From an uncultured Ruminococcus sp. (lineage in GTDB: Bacteria > Bacillota > Clostridia > Oscillospirales > Ruminococcaceae): 6,311 nucleotides of DNA. Positions 1 through 6,265 of this stretch are shown piece by piece. Numbering within the stretch: position 1 is the first letter of the stretch; each line of letters starts with the position of its first letter. Below the pieces are notes generated by a model that worked only from the letters and a program-made list of their open reading frames with translations, searched no databases and was not told the origin of the DNA. Position numbers and translations under genes: made by a program. The stretch lies in NCBI GenBank assembly GCA_945835085.1, contig CAMAIG010000101.1, positions 1-6,311 of the forward strand, in the 5' to 3' direction.

Positions 1-24
1 CTGTAAATATCGTTAAAAATGCGA

Positions 25-53
25 TTGAAAAAAAAAGAAAAATATGGTACAAT
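25..53 (+). promoter_or_regulatory. Sigma-A type promoter of nadB
   Basis: A TTGAAA -35 box (25-30) is followed by a 17-nt spacer and a TACAAT -10 box (48-53). The TGG just before the -10 box gives the TGn extended -10 signature. This predicts transcription starting near position 60 and a 5' leader of about 40 nt. The leader carries a small hairpin, GCCCA (65-69) / TGGGC (73-77) with a 3-nt loop, just downstream of the predicted start. I see no NAD-repressor operator that I can name. Confidence 0.75.
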
Positions 54-99
54 ATTAAAAATCAGCCCATAGTGGGCATTTGTAAAAGAAGGATAATTT

Positions 100-1551
100 A
101 TGGAAAACTTGTGCTATGACGTTATCATTGCGGGAACAGGCGTCGGCGGACTTTATACCGCCCTTAATCTCCCCACGGAGCTTAAAATACTTATCATCAG
201 CAAGCGTGAGCTTGAGCTTTGCAATTCAGCCCTTGCACAGGGCGGCGTTGCGGCAGTTTACAAGCCCGTGGACGACGACAATATCGACCTGCATACCAAC
301 GATACCCTTATTGCAGGCGGTTTCAAAAACAATCCCGATTCTCTTAAAATTCTTGTGACCGAGGCTGCGGGAGAGATACAGCATATCCTTGACATCGGCG
401 TGGATTTCGACCGTGACGCTGACGGTGAGCTTAACCGCACCCTTGAAGGCGGTCATTCCAGAAGAAGGATATTCCACCATAAGGATTCCACAGGTGCAGA
501 GGTCACTGCAAAGATAAGAGAAGCAGTCTTAAAGCTCCCAAACGTAACCGTTATGGATAATGCACTTCTCTGCCGTCTTAAAAAGATCGGCGGCGGCTTT
601 GCTGCGGATATTCTAAAGGATAACGCTCACATGACCTGCACCGCTCAACACGTTGTCCTTGCAACGGGCGGCATCGGCAGAGTATATGACTACACCACAA
701 ACTCCGCTATCGCAACAGGCGACGGCATTGCCATGGCGTATGAGCTGGGTGCGGGGATAAAAAATCTCTCACTTATCCAGTTCCACCCCACTGCTTACAA
801 TAACAAGGAATCAAGGGAATGCTTCCTTATCTCCGAATCCGTCAGAGGCGAGGGTGCATATCTTCTCAACTGCAATAAGGAGCGCTTCATGGACCGCTAT
901 GACGAGCGTCTGGAGCTTGCACCGAGAGATGTTGTTTCACGCTCCATAATCCTTGAATCAAGACGCACGGAAAGCGACGAGTTCTATCTTGATATCCGCT
1001 ACAAGGGCAGAGAATATCTCAGCGGGCGCTTCCCAATGATATTTGAATTTCTCCTTTCTCAGGGTATTGATATGTCGGAGGATCTTATCCCTATTTTCCC
1101 CTGTCAGCATTATCTCATGGGCGGCATAAATGTCAACACCTCCGCTCAGACCGAGGTTAACGGGCTTTATGCAGTTGGTGAATGCTCCCACACAGGCGTT
1201 CACGGCAATAATCGTCTTGCATCAAATTCCCTTCTTGAAGCGCTGGTGTTCGGTCATCAGGCGGCAATTGATATTGCAAAGAAGCACATCGACGGCACAC
1301 CCGACAGCTTCACCTTCACACAGCCCGAAAATGCCGAGCCTATCCCACGGGGAATTAGGACTGAGATAAGGCATATCATGCAGCAGTCCTTCTTTGTTAT
1401 CCCCGACAAGCAGAAGGCGCTGGGGGGCTTTGAGAGAGTTTCCGCCATAAAGAAAATGCTTGACACGGGCAATTACATAATCGACCGTGACTATGTTGAG
1501 GCACGTTCCCTTGCAACCGTTGCATATCTGATACTTAAAGAGGTCATATAA
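100..1551 (+). CDS. nadB: L-aspartate oxidase (short C-terminus)
   Basis: This flavoenzyme oxidises L-aspartate to iminoaspartate, the first step of de novo NAD synthesis, in the cytoplasm. In an anaerobe the FAD is probably reoxidised by fumarate (family knowledge). The 483-residue protein opens with the GxGxxG dinucleotide fold (G12, G14, G17), followed by SALAQGGVAA (43-52), LEGGHSRRRI with E116, QFHPTA with H229, RGEGAYLLN (249-257), APRD with R276, CQHYLMGG with H337 and GNNRLASNSLLE with R372. These match the E. coli active-site residues E121, H244, R290, H351 and R386. The ATG at 100 has an AAGAAGGA site (86-93) six bases upstream. Typical NadB is about 510-540 residues. This one ends at TVAYLILKEVI and lacks the usual ESRG-type tail; the terminator begins within six bases of the stop, so it is not an obvious frameshift. 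It is a lone gene, convergent with the operon to its right. Confidence 0.96.
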   Translation: MENLCYDVIIAGTGVGGLYTALNLPTELKILIISKRELELCNSALAQGGVAAVYKPVDDDNIDLHTNDTLIAGGFKNNPDSLKILVTEAAGEIQHILDIGVDFDRDADGELNRTLEGGHSRRRIFHHKDSTGAEVTAKIREAVLKLPNVTVMDNALLCRLKKIGGGFAADILKDNAHMTCTAQHVVLATGGIGRVYDYTTNSAIATGDGIAMAYELGAGIKNLSLIQFHPTAYNNKESRECFLISESVRGEGAYLLNCNKERFMDRYDERLELAPRDVVSRSIILESRRTESDEFYLDIRYKGREYLSGRFPMIFEFLLSQGIDMSEDLIPIFPCQHYLMGGINVNTSAQTEVNGLYAVGECSHTGVHGNNRLASNSLLEALVFGHQAAIDIAKKHIDGTPDSFTFTQPENAEPIPRGIRTEIRHIMQQSFFVIPDKQKALGGFERVSAIKKMLDTGNYIIDRDYVEARSLATVAYLILKEVI

Positions 1552-1556
1552 ATTTC

Positions 1557-1595
1557 TGAGCCGATGCAGCTAAGTGCTGTATCGGCTCATTTTTT
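1557..1595 (+). terminator. Intrinsic terminator of nadB
   Basis: The arm TGAGCCGATGCAGC (1557-1570) pairs with GCTGTATCGGCTCA (1576-1589). This gives 14 base pairs, including one G:U, around a 5-nt loop, followed directly by six T residues (1590-1595). It starts five bases after the nadB stop codon and shows that nadB is a single-gene transcript. On the other strand the hairpin is not followed by a T run, so it does not look bidirectional. Confidence 0.92.
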
Positions 1596-1596
1596 G

Positions 1597-1634
1597 AAAA
1601 AAGTAATTATATTGTGATGAGGAAAAATTACCTT
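1597..1634 (-). terminator. Weak candidate terminator of the - strand operon
   Basis: Read on the - strand, GTAATT (1631-1626) and AATTAC (1608-1603) can pair around a 17-nt loop. Two more A:T pairs are possible outside a bulged G, and six T residues (1602-1597) follow. The stem is AT-rich and weak, and lies about 140 bases past the stop codon of the last operon gene. It is the only place in the convergent gap where a - strand hairpin meets a T run, so it may be the back-up or true end of that transcript. Confidence 0.3.
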
Positions 1635-1709
1635 TACATAATTCGGCTTCATTACTAACGTTACCGAGCCACAAAACGAAGGAAATTCTTGCTATTTTCC
1701 TAACGAGTT

Positions 1710-1757
1710 GGCTTCAGCGACACGCTGAGCCTGTGCACAAATCGTACACAGGCTCAG
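1710..1757. repeat. Two overlapping, mutually exclusive inverted repeats
   Basis: Hairpin A is TCAGCG (1714-1719) / CGCTGA (1723-1728) with an ACA loop, extended by GGC (1710-1712) / GCC (1729-1731) past one bulged T. Hairpin B is an 11-bp perfect stem, CTGAGCCTGTG (1725-1735) / CACAGGCTCAG (1747-1757), with an 11-nt loop. They share bases 1725-1731, so only one can form at a time. A direct repeat of GGCTCAGAT (1751-1759 and 1761-1769) gives a second possible partner for the same arm. On the - strand, hairpin B begins 15 bases after the stop of the last operon gene and probably protects or defines the mRNA 3' end, although no T run follows it. Confidence 0.7.
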
Positions 1758-1771
1758 ATAGGCTCAGATCA

Positions 1772-3169
1772 TTAAATAGCGTGGATCTTATTCTCGGCAT
1801 CGGAATTCTTTCCGTCAATGCCGTATTTCTTGTTTCTTCTCTTCTCAAAGAACTTGGGAGCGATCTTCGGGAACATTGCATAGGTGAGAACGTCCTCGTC
1901 CTGCTCCAGCCATTCTGCACATTCCTCTCTGAGCTTGTCAAGCTCAGGCTCGATAAGATCAGCAGGACGGCAGTCAATAGCCTCCTCGCCTTTAAGAATG
2001 GACTTTCTGAAATCGGGGTCGATGGGAGTAGGTGTCTTTCCGTATCTGCCTGCGATAACGTCCTTGAATTCCTTTGTTACCATTGCATAGCGCTCGCCCT
2101 TGATAACATTGAACACTGCCTGTGTACCAACGATCTGGGAGGAAGGCGTTACAAGAGGGATATTTCCTGCATCTGCACGAACTCTCGGTACCTCTCTGAG
2201 AACCTCTTCAAGCTTGTCCTCCTTGCCAGCCTGCTTAAGCTGGGAAAGGAGATTGGAGAGCATTCCGCCGGGAACCTGATAAATAAGCGCATTTGCATCG
2301 GCAGCAAGCATCTTCGGGTCAAGAAGGCCGCTGTCAAGATACTTCTTCCTGAGCTTCATGAAATATTCTCTTATCTCGGCAAGCTTCACAAGGTCAAGAC
2401 CCGTATCATACTCTGTGCCCTGGAGTGCCGCAACCATGGACTCCGTAGGAGTGTGGGAGGTGCCGTGTGCAAGAGGTGACATTGCGGTATCAACGATATC
2501 ACAGCCGTTCTCAATGCTCTTTAGCAGACACATGGAAGCAAGTCCCGATGTGTAGTGAGTGTGGAGCTGTACGGGAATGCCGATATTTTCCTTGAGAGCC
2601 TTTGTGAGAGATGCTGCTCTGAAAGGAGTGATGAGCGCTGCCATATCCTTGATGCAGATGGAATCTGCACCCATATTTTCGCACTGCTTTGCGTAGTTAA
2701 CGTAATATTCATCGGTGAAAACATCGCCCAGTGTAAAGCTCATTGCCACCTGAGCGTGAGCGCCCTCCTGCTTTGCGGCAGAGATAGCGGTTTCAAGGTT
2801 TCTGATATCATTGAGAGCGTCGAAAATTCTGATGATGTCCATACCGTTAGCAACAGTCTTCTGCACAAAATATTTCAGAACATCGTCGGCATAGTGACGA
2901 TAGCCCAGCATATTCTGTCCTCTGAAAAGCATCTGGAGCTTGGTATTGGGCATATTCTTGCGGATAACTCTGAGTCTTTCCCATGGATCCTCGTCAAGGA
3001 AACGGATACATGAGTCGAAGGTTGCGCCGCCCCATACCTCTGCGGAATAGAAGCCGATCTTATCCATTTCCTGCATGATGGGGAGCATTTCATCAAGGCT
3101 CATTCTTGTTGCGATAAGGGACTGATGAGCGTCACGAAGGACGGTTTCGGTGATTTTAACTTTAGCCAT
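1772..3169 (-). CDS. Pyruvate/oxaloacetate carboxyltransferase subunit (5S/OadA-like, no biotin domain)
   Basis: This subunit moves a carboxyl group between oxaloacetate/pyruvate and carboxybiotin. The 465-residue protein has the TIM-barrel carboxyltransferase domain: ETVLRDAHQS near the N-terminus with metal ligand D13, CIKDMA with the lysine that is carbamylated in this family (K174), and HTHYTSG with metal ligands H203 and H205. The conserved PYC/OADA region follows, with QVPGGMLSNL (298-307) and TPSSQIVGTQAVFNV (341-355). It stops at about residue 465 after FPKIAPKFFEKRR. It therefore lacks the C-terminal biotinyl domain of full-length OadA (about 590 residues) and resembles the propionibacterial transcarboxylase 5S subunit. 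An AAAGGCGG site (3188-3181) lies 11 bases upstream of the ATG. It is the last gene of the operon, 22 nt after the biotin carrier gene. Databases may call it oxaloacetate decarboxylase alpha or pyruvate carboxylase subunit B; no decarboxylase beta subunit is in view. Confidence 0.93.
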   Translation of the reverse strand: MAKVKITETVLRDAHQSLIATRMSLDEMLPIMQEMDKIGFYSAEVWGGATFDSCIRFLDEDPWERLRVIRKNMPNTKLQMLFRGQNMLGYRHYADDVLKYFVQKTVANGMDIIRIFDALNDIRNLETAISAAKQEGAHAQVAMSFTLGDVFTDEYYVNYAKQCENMGADSICIKDMAALITPFRAASLTKALKENIGIPVQLHTHYTSGLASMCLLKSIENGCDIVDTAMSPLAHGTSHTPTESMVAALQGTEYDTGLDLVKLAEIREYFMKLRKKYLDSGLLDPKMLAADANALIYQVPGGMLSNLLSQLKQAGKEDKLEEVLREVPRVRADAGNIPLVTPSSQIVGTQAVFNVIKGERYAMVTKEFKDVIAGRYGKTPTPIDPDFRKSILKGEEAIDCRPADLIEPELDKLREECAEWLEQDEDVLTYAMFPKIAPKFFEKRRNKKYGIDGKNSDAENKIHAI

Positions 3170-3191
3170 TTCTATTCTGACCGCCTTTCAA

Positions 3192-3560
3192 TCAAGCGAT
3201 AGTAGCAAGCACGTCGTCGGAGCTTACAGTGTCGCCCTTCTTAACGGTAAGGGATGTGATCTTTCCGGAAGCGGGAGCAACGATGTCATTCTCCATCTTC
3301 ATTGCCTCAAGAACAAGGATCACCTGACCTGTTGTAACGGTGTCGCCCACACTTACCTTAACATCAAGGATATTTCCGGGCATAGGAGCCTTTACGGGAG
3401 CGCCGTCACCTGCGGGTGCGGGAGCTGCTGCAGGTGCCTGTACGGGAGCAGGGGCAGGTGCTGCTGCAGGTGCGGGAGCTGCTGCGGGTGCAGAGCCTCC
3501 GATCTCTTCAACTGCAACATCGTATGCCTTGCCGTTTACTGTAATATTAAATCTTTTCAT
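3192..3560 (-). CDS. Biotin carboxyl carrier protein (1.3S/gamma-like)
   Basis: This is a free swinging-arm protein that carries CO2 on biotin between the two carboxyltransferase subunits encoded on either side of it. It has 122 residues: a short N-terminal strand region typical of the family (MKRFNITVNGKAYDVAVEEI), a flexible Ala/Pro linker (about 22-51), then a complete biotinyl domain (about 54-122) with APMPGNI (58-64) and the EAMKM motif (85-89). K88 is the residue expected to be biotinylated. The length matches the propionibacterial 1.3S subunit and the decarboxylase gamma/biotin subunits. A GAAAGG site (3575-3570) lies nine bases before the ATG. The gene sits 28 nt downstream of the acyl-CoA carboxyltransferase gene and 22 nt upstream of the 5S-like gene, so all three are almost certainly co-transcribed. 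A lipoyl carrier is much less likely given the EAMKM motif. Confidence 0.95.
   Translation of the reverse strand: MKRFNITVNGKAYDVAVEEIGGSAPAAAPAPAAAPAPAPVQAPAAAPAPAGDGAPVKAPMPGNILDVKVSVGDTVTTGQVILVLEAMKMENDIVAPASGKITSLTVKKGDTVSSDDVLATIA
3415..3485. repeat. Imperfect direct repeat in the Ala/Pro linker
   Basis: The + strand 17-mer GGTGCGGGAGCTGCTGC occurs exactly at 3415-3431 and 3469-3485, a 54-bp (18-codon) period, with further GCTGCAGGTGC-like copies between. It encodes the APAAAPAPA-type repeats of the biotin carrier linker. Such in-frame repeats can expand or contract without breaking the reading frame, so linker length may differ between strains. Confidence 0.8.
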
Positions 3561-3588
3561 TATAATCAGCCTTTCAGGTTAAATTTGA

Positions 3589-4962
3589 TCAAAGTGGAAG
3601 AACAGAATGCTTCTTGGGCAGACGCTTGTTAAGGCGCTTGCCTGCGGTTATGTCAAGAACGGAAGCGATCTTTTCTCTTGCTTCCTCCGCTGTTACAACG
3701 TCATCGGCAGCACCCTTTGCGGCAGCTGCGAATGCAGACGCTTCATTCTCCGCATACTCTGCGGCAAGCTTGTTTCTCTCAGCCGCAAGATCGGAAGCTC
3801 CCTTCAGCTTATCATGATAAAGGAACTCAGCAGCCGTTACAGGCTCAACGGGAGCAATAACAGCCTCGGGAAGAGCAAATACAGCGTCAGCAGCAGCATT
3901 TCTTCCAGCAAGAGCAATGAATGCACCTCCGCAAGCCTTTCCGCTTACGAGAACTATCTTAGCGCAGGTAGCCTCGGCATAAGCGCCCGCAAGCTTTGCA
4001 CAGGCACGGACAGACTCAGCGCCCTCGCTCTCAAAGCCCTCTGTATCGGCAACTGTGATAACGGGAAGTCCGAATGCGTCGCAAAGACGGACAAATCTCG
4101 CAAGCTTAGCGCAGTCATCGGAGGTAAGCTTATCCTTAGTTTTGTTTGTGCAGGCAATTCCCGCAGCAGTTCCCGCAACTGTACACAGAGCAGTGTAAGC
4201 AGCCTTTCCGAAATCAGCGGATATCTCCAGGATGCTGTCCTCATCGGCAATACTCTTTGCAGTGCTCTCGGCATCTGCATAGGAAGCAGCGGAGGGTGCG
4301 GCAAAATCATACTCGGGAACGGGTGAAAGGTTGTTCTGGGGCATGAGGGAAAGATACTTCTTCACAAGCTCCATTGCAGCCTGATCGTCCGCAGCAATTG
4401 CGGAAACAGCGCCGCTCTTTACAGCGTCAGCTGCATTTGCGCCGCTCTGAGCGGGAGTAACATAAAGCTCGGCAGCTTCTGTTATAACGGAAAAATCCGC
4501 AGAAGCGGCGATAAGCGCCATGCTTCCTGCACATACTCCCGAGATAACCGATACCATGGGAACTACTCCCGAAAGATTGCCCATGCCGAGAAGAATATCG
4601 CTGTAGGCATTGAGTGCCTCAGCGCCGTCCTCGATGAAAGCGCCGCAGGAATCGTATATTCCCACCACGGGAACGCCATTCTTTGCAGCAAGCTCAAGCA
4701 TCTTGCAGATCTTAGCGGAATGAGCCTTTCCAACAGCACCGCTCATAACGGTCCTGTCCTGTGAAAAAGCGTATGCGGGACATCCGCCGATATATCCGTA
4801 GGCAGTAACGACCCCTGCATAATTGCTGCCGTTCATGATTCCCGAGCCTGTTTCGGTATAGGCTCCGTCATCAAAGAGAGCGGCAAGCCTTTCTCTTGCG
4901 GGACAGGGGCGCTTTGCTGCGGAATATTCCGCAAGCTTTGCCTTCTGACCTTCAGTCATCAT
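3589..4962 (-). CDS. Acyl-CoA carboxyltransferase subunit (12S/MmdA/PccB-like), divergent and short
   Basis: The protein belongs to the carboxyl transferase (crotonase-fold) family, which exchanges a carboxyl group between carboxybiotin and an acyl-CoA such as propionyl- or acetyl-CoA. Recognisable blocks along 457 residues are ARERLAALFDDG (22-33), FSQDRTVMSGAVGKAHSAKI (66-85), the N-lobe oxyanion block DSCGAFIEDG (104-113), PMVSVISGVCAGS (135-147), ARFVRLCDAFGLPVITVADTEGF (288-310), the C-lobe oxyanion block GKACGGAF (341-348), DAVFALPEAVIAP (359-371) and the end KKHSVLPL. Typical MmdA/PccB is about 510 residues. This one has DSCGAF in place of DSGGAR, and lacks the usual GGAxxH block expected near residues 170-190. 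It is unusually rich in alanine. The ATG at 4962 is preceded by a perfect AGGAGG (4977-4972) at nine bases; the next codon is also ATG but fits less well. First gene of the operon. The acyl acceptor cannot be read from sequence. Confidence 0.88.
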   Translation of the reverse strand: MMTEGQKAKLAEYSAAKRPCPARERLAALFDDGAYTETGSGIMNGSNYAGVVTAYGYIGGCPAYAFSQDRTVMSGAVGKAHSAKICKMLELAAKNGVPVVGIYDSCGAFIEDGAEALNAYSDILLGMGNLSGVVPMVSVISGVCAGSMALIAASADFSVITEAAELYVTPAQSGANAADAVKSGAVSAIAADDQAAMELVKKYLSLMPQNNLSPVPEYDFAAPSAASYADAESTAKSIADEDSILEISADFGKAAYTALCTVAGTAAGIACTNKTKDKLTSDDCAKLARFVRLCDAFGLPVITVADTEGFESEGAESVRACAKLAGAYAEATCAKIVLVSGKACGGAFIALAGRNAAADAVFALPEAVIAPVEPVTAAEFLYHDKLKGASDLAAERNKLAAEYAENEASAFAAAAKGAADDVVTAEEAREKIASVLDITAGKRLNKRLPKKHSVLPL

Positions 4963-5046
4963 AATTTATTTCCTCCTTTATAGCCGATCTCAACCGAATT
5001 TTCGCTAAAATACGTTAATTATGTTCAAAAAAAGCATGGTATTTCC

Positions 5047-5058
5047 CCGAAATTTCGG
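5047..5058. promoter_or_regulatory. Perfect 12-bp palindrome in the operon leader
   Basis: CCGAAATTTCGG lies about 30 bases downstream of the predicted transcription start of the carboxyltransferase operon. A related, slightly imperfect copy, CGAATTTTCG, lies at 4995-5004, with centres 53 bp apart, close to five helical turns. This could be a paired operator site for a repressor. That is an inference; I cannot name a regulator. Confidence 0.3.
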
Positions 5059-5093
5059 TATTATCAGCTGTAAATCCAAATTTGCCTATCATA

Positions 5094-5122
5094 ATTATAC
5101 ATCATATTTCTTTCAATTACAA
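5094..5122 (-). promoter_or_regulatory. Candidate sigma-A promoter of the carboxyltransferase operon
   Basis: On the - strand, TTGTAA (5122-5117) is followed by a 17-nt spacer and a perfect TATAAT (5099-5094). Transcription would start near 5087 and leave a leader of about 125 nt before the ATG at 4962. The -10 match and the spacing are strong; the -35 box has two mismatches to TTGACA. Confidence 0.65.
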
Positions 5123-5220
5123 TAGCTATCGAAGGATTTTTTTCACAAATCCGAGTTTTTTACATTTTGTCAAAATTTGCACATCAAATTCATAAAAATC
5201 GGCATCGTGTCGCTAAGTTA

Positions 5221-5273
5221 AAAGCAAAAATCTTCTGTTTGAAGGTACGAAGCCAAATCAAACAGAAGATTTT
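5221..5273 (-). terminator. Intrinsic terminator of nadA
   Basis: A perfect 16-bp inverted repeat, AAAATCTTCTGTTTGA (5227-5242) against TCAAACAGAAGATTTT (5258-5273), encloses a 15-nt loop. On the - strand the second arm runs into TTTTTGCTTT (5230-5221). It starts 14 bases after the nadA stop and separates nadA from the next operon on the same strand. Confidence 0.9.
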
Positions 5274-5287
5274 CAAAACTATATTTA

Positions 5288-6208
5288 TCAGCCGCCCATT
5301 CTCAGCATTTCGTCTATGCAGACCTTAGCCTTTGAGATGGTGTCACTGTCAAGGTCTATCTCCTCGCCGTCCACGCCCTGAACGCAGTGAAGAACGTCCA
5401 CAAGGTTTGTTACCTTCATATTGTGGCAGACGCAGTCCTTTGTTATGGGGAAGAAGAGCTTGTCGGGGTGGCTCATTCCGAGATGTGAGCAGATGCTGCT
5501 CTCGGTGCCGATTATGAATGCTTTCTCGGGGCTGTTTGCGGCAAAATCCATTATCTCCGTGGTACTTCCCACAAAATCGGACATAGCCACTACCTCGGGA
5601 CGGCACTCGGGATGAGTAAGCAGCAGGGCACCGGGATGGGCTGCCTTTGCGTTCTTGACATCATTTACCGTAAGCCTTGCGTGGGTGGGGCAGCCTCCCT
5701 GAATGAACTTGAACTGCTTTTCGGGTATCTGCTTTGAAACATAGTCACCGAGATTGCAGTCGGGTATGAAAAGTATCTTGTCGTTATCTATCTGCCTGAT
5801 AATCTTCACCGCCGAGGAGGAGGTAACGCAGACATCGCAGAGAGTTTTAAGCTCTGCTGTGGTGTTTATGTAGCAGACAACGGTATAGCCCTCGTACATT
5901 TCCTTCAGCTGCCTGAGCATATCAATATCAAGCTGCTCAGCCATGGGGCAGCCCGCCTCCCCTCTGGGAAGATAAACTCTTTTCTCGGGAGCAAGTATCT
6001 TGACGGTTTCAGCCATGAAACGTACTCCGCACATTATCACATTCTTATGCCCGGACTGTGCCGCTTTTTTTGCAAGTCCGAAGGAGTCCCCCGTAAAATC
6101 CGCTACCTCCATGATATCGTCCGACTGATAGCAGTGTGCGAGAATGCAAATGTCCTTTTCCTTTTTCAGCCTGATTATCTCTTCCTGAATATCCCTGATC
6201 AATTTCAT
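5288..6208 (-). CDS. nadA: Quinolinate synthase A
   Basis: This [4Fe-4S] enzyme condenses iminoaspartate with dihydroxyacetone phosphate to quinolinate, the second step of de novo NAD synthesis, in the cytoplasm. At 306 residues it is the short form, like the Thermotoga enzyme (298), not the longer E. coli type. By comparison with Thermotoga NadA, the cluster cysteines are C87 (REAGCPMA), C173 (GGCPTHARL) and C261 (CVCHNMK). Active-site residues are H25 and Y27 (AHCYQ), S42 (GDS), Y113 and N115 (YINTTAE), H199 and E201 (HPECRPE) and T216 (GSTTE). I chose the ATG at 6208 because GGAAGG (6219-6214) lies five bases upstream. An in-frame GTG at 6253 would add 15 unconserved-looking residues and would begin only a few bases after the predicted transcription start. 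It has its own promoter and terminator. Its partner nadB is at the other end of the window on the opposite strand. Confidence 0.96.
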   Translation of the reverse strand: MKLIRDIQEEIIRLKKEKDICILAHCYQSDDIMEVADFTGDSFGLAKKAAQSGHKNVIMCGVRFMAETVKILAPEKRVYLPRGEAGCPMAEQLDIDMLRQLKEMYEGYTVVCYINTTAELKTLCDVCVTSSSAVKIIRQIDNDKILFIPDCNLGDYVSKQIPEKQFKFIQGGCPTHARLTVNDVKNAKAAHPGALLLTHPECRPEVVAMSDFVGSTTEIMDFAANSPEKAFIIGTESSICSHLGMSHPDKLFFPITKDCVCHNMKVTNLVDVLHCVQGVDGEEIDLDSDTISKAKVCIDEMLRMGG

Positions 6209-6265
6209 GACCGCCTTCCGTGTATATGAATATATTGGTTTTCCAAAATGCACAATATTTATCTT

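Larger units (their letters stand above)
4963..5287. other. Intergenic region between nadA and the carboxyltransferase operon
   Basis: This 325-base AT-rich stretch holds, from right to left on the - strand, the nadA terminator, a spacer with no recognisable gene, the candidate operon promoter (5094-5122), and a leader of roughly 125 nt ending in the strong AGGAGG site. I see no open reading frame with a credible start and no recognised riboswitch. A short hairpin on the + strand near 5135-5153 (GGATTT/AAATCC) has a T run close behind it, but no + strand gene needs it. Confidence 0.7.

Noticed and set aside
1733..2479. 248-codon open frame on the + strand
   Set aside because: It lies fully antisense to the well-supported 5S-like gene, has no family resemblance and no good ribosome-binding site.
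1772..3560. Reading the locus as a sodium-pumping oxaloacetate decarboxylase
   Set aside because: No OadB beta subunit or membrane-spanning gamma subunit is present, and the first gene of the operon is an acyl-CoA-type carboxyltransferase, which that pump does not need.
3150..3632. 160-codon + strand frame with a Cys/Gly-rich repeat that resembles a metal-binding or keratin-like protein
   Set aside because: The repeat is the reverse complement of the Ala/Pro linker of the biotin carrier.
3607..4326. 239-codon open frame on the + strand, rich in Ser, Cys and Gly
   Set aside because: It is the antisense shadow of the Ala-rich acyl-CoA carboxyltransferase gene; its composition simply mirrors GCN codons.
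5135..5161. GGATTT/AAATCC hairpin followed by a T run on the + strand, resembling a terminator
   Set aside because: No + strand transcript is expected here, the stem is only six base pairs, and the T run is offset by three bases.
6209..6253. GTG start giving NadA 15 extra N-terminal residues
   Set aside because: The promoter at 6266-6295 would place the transcription start only about six bases before this GTG, while the ATG at 6208 has a well-spaced GGAAGG site and matches the usual NadA N-terminus.
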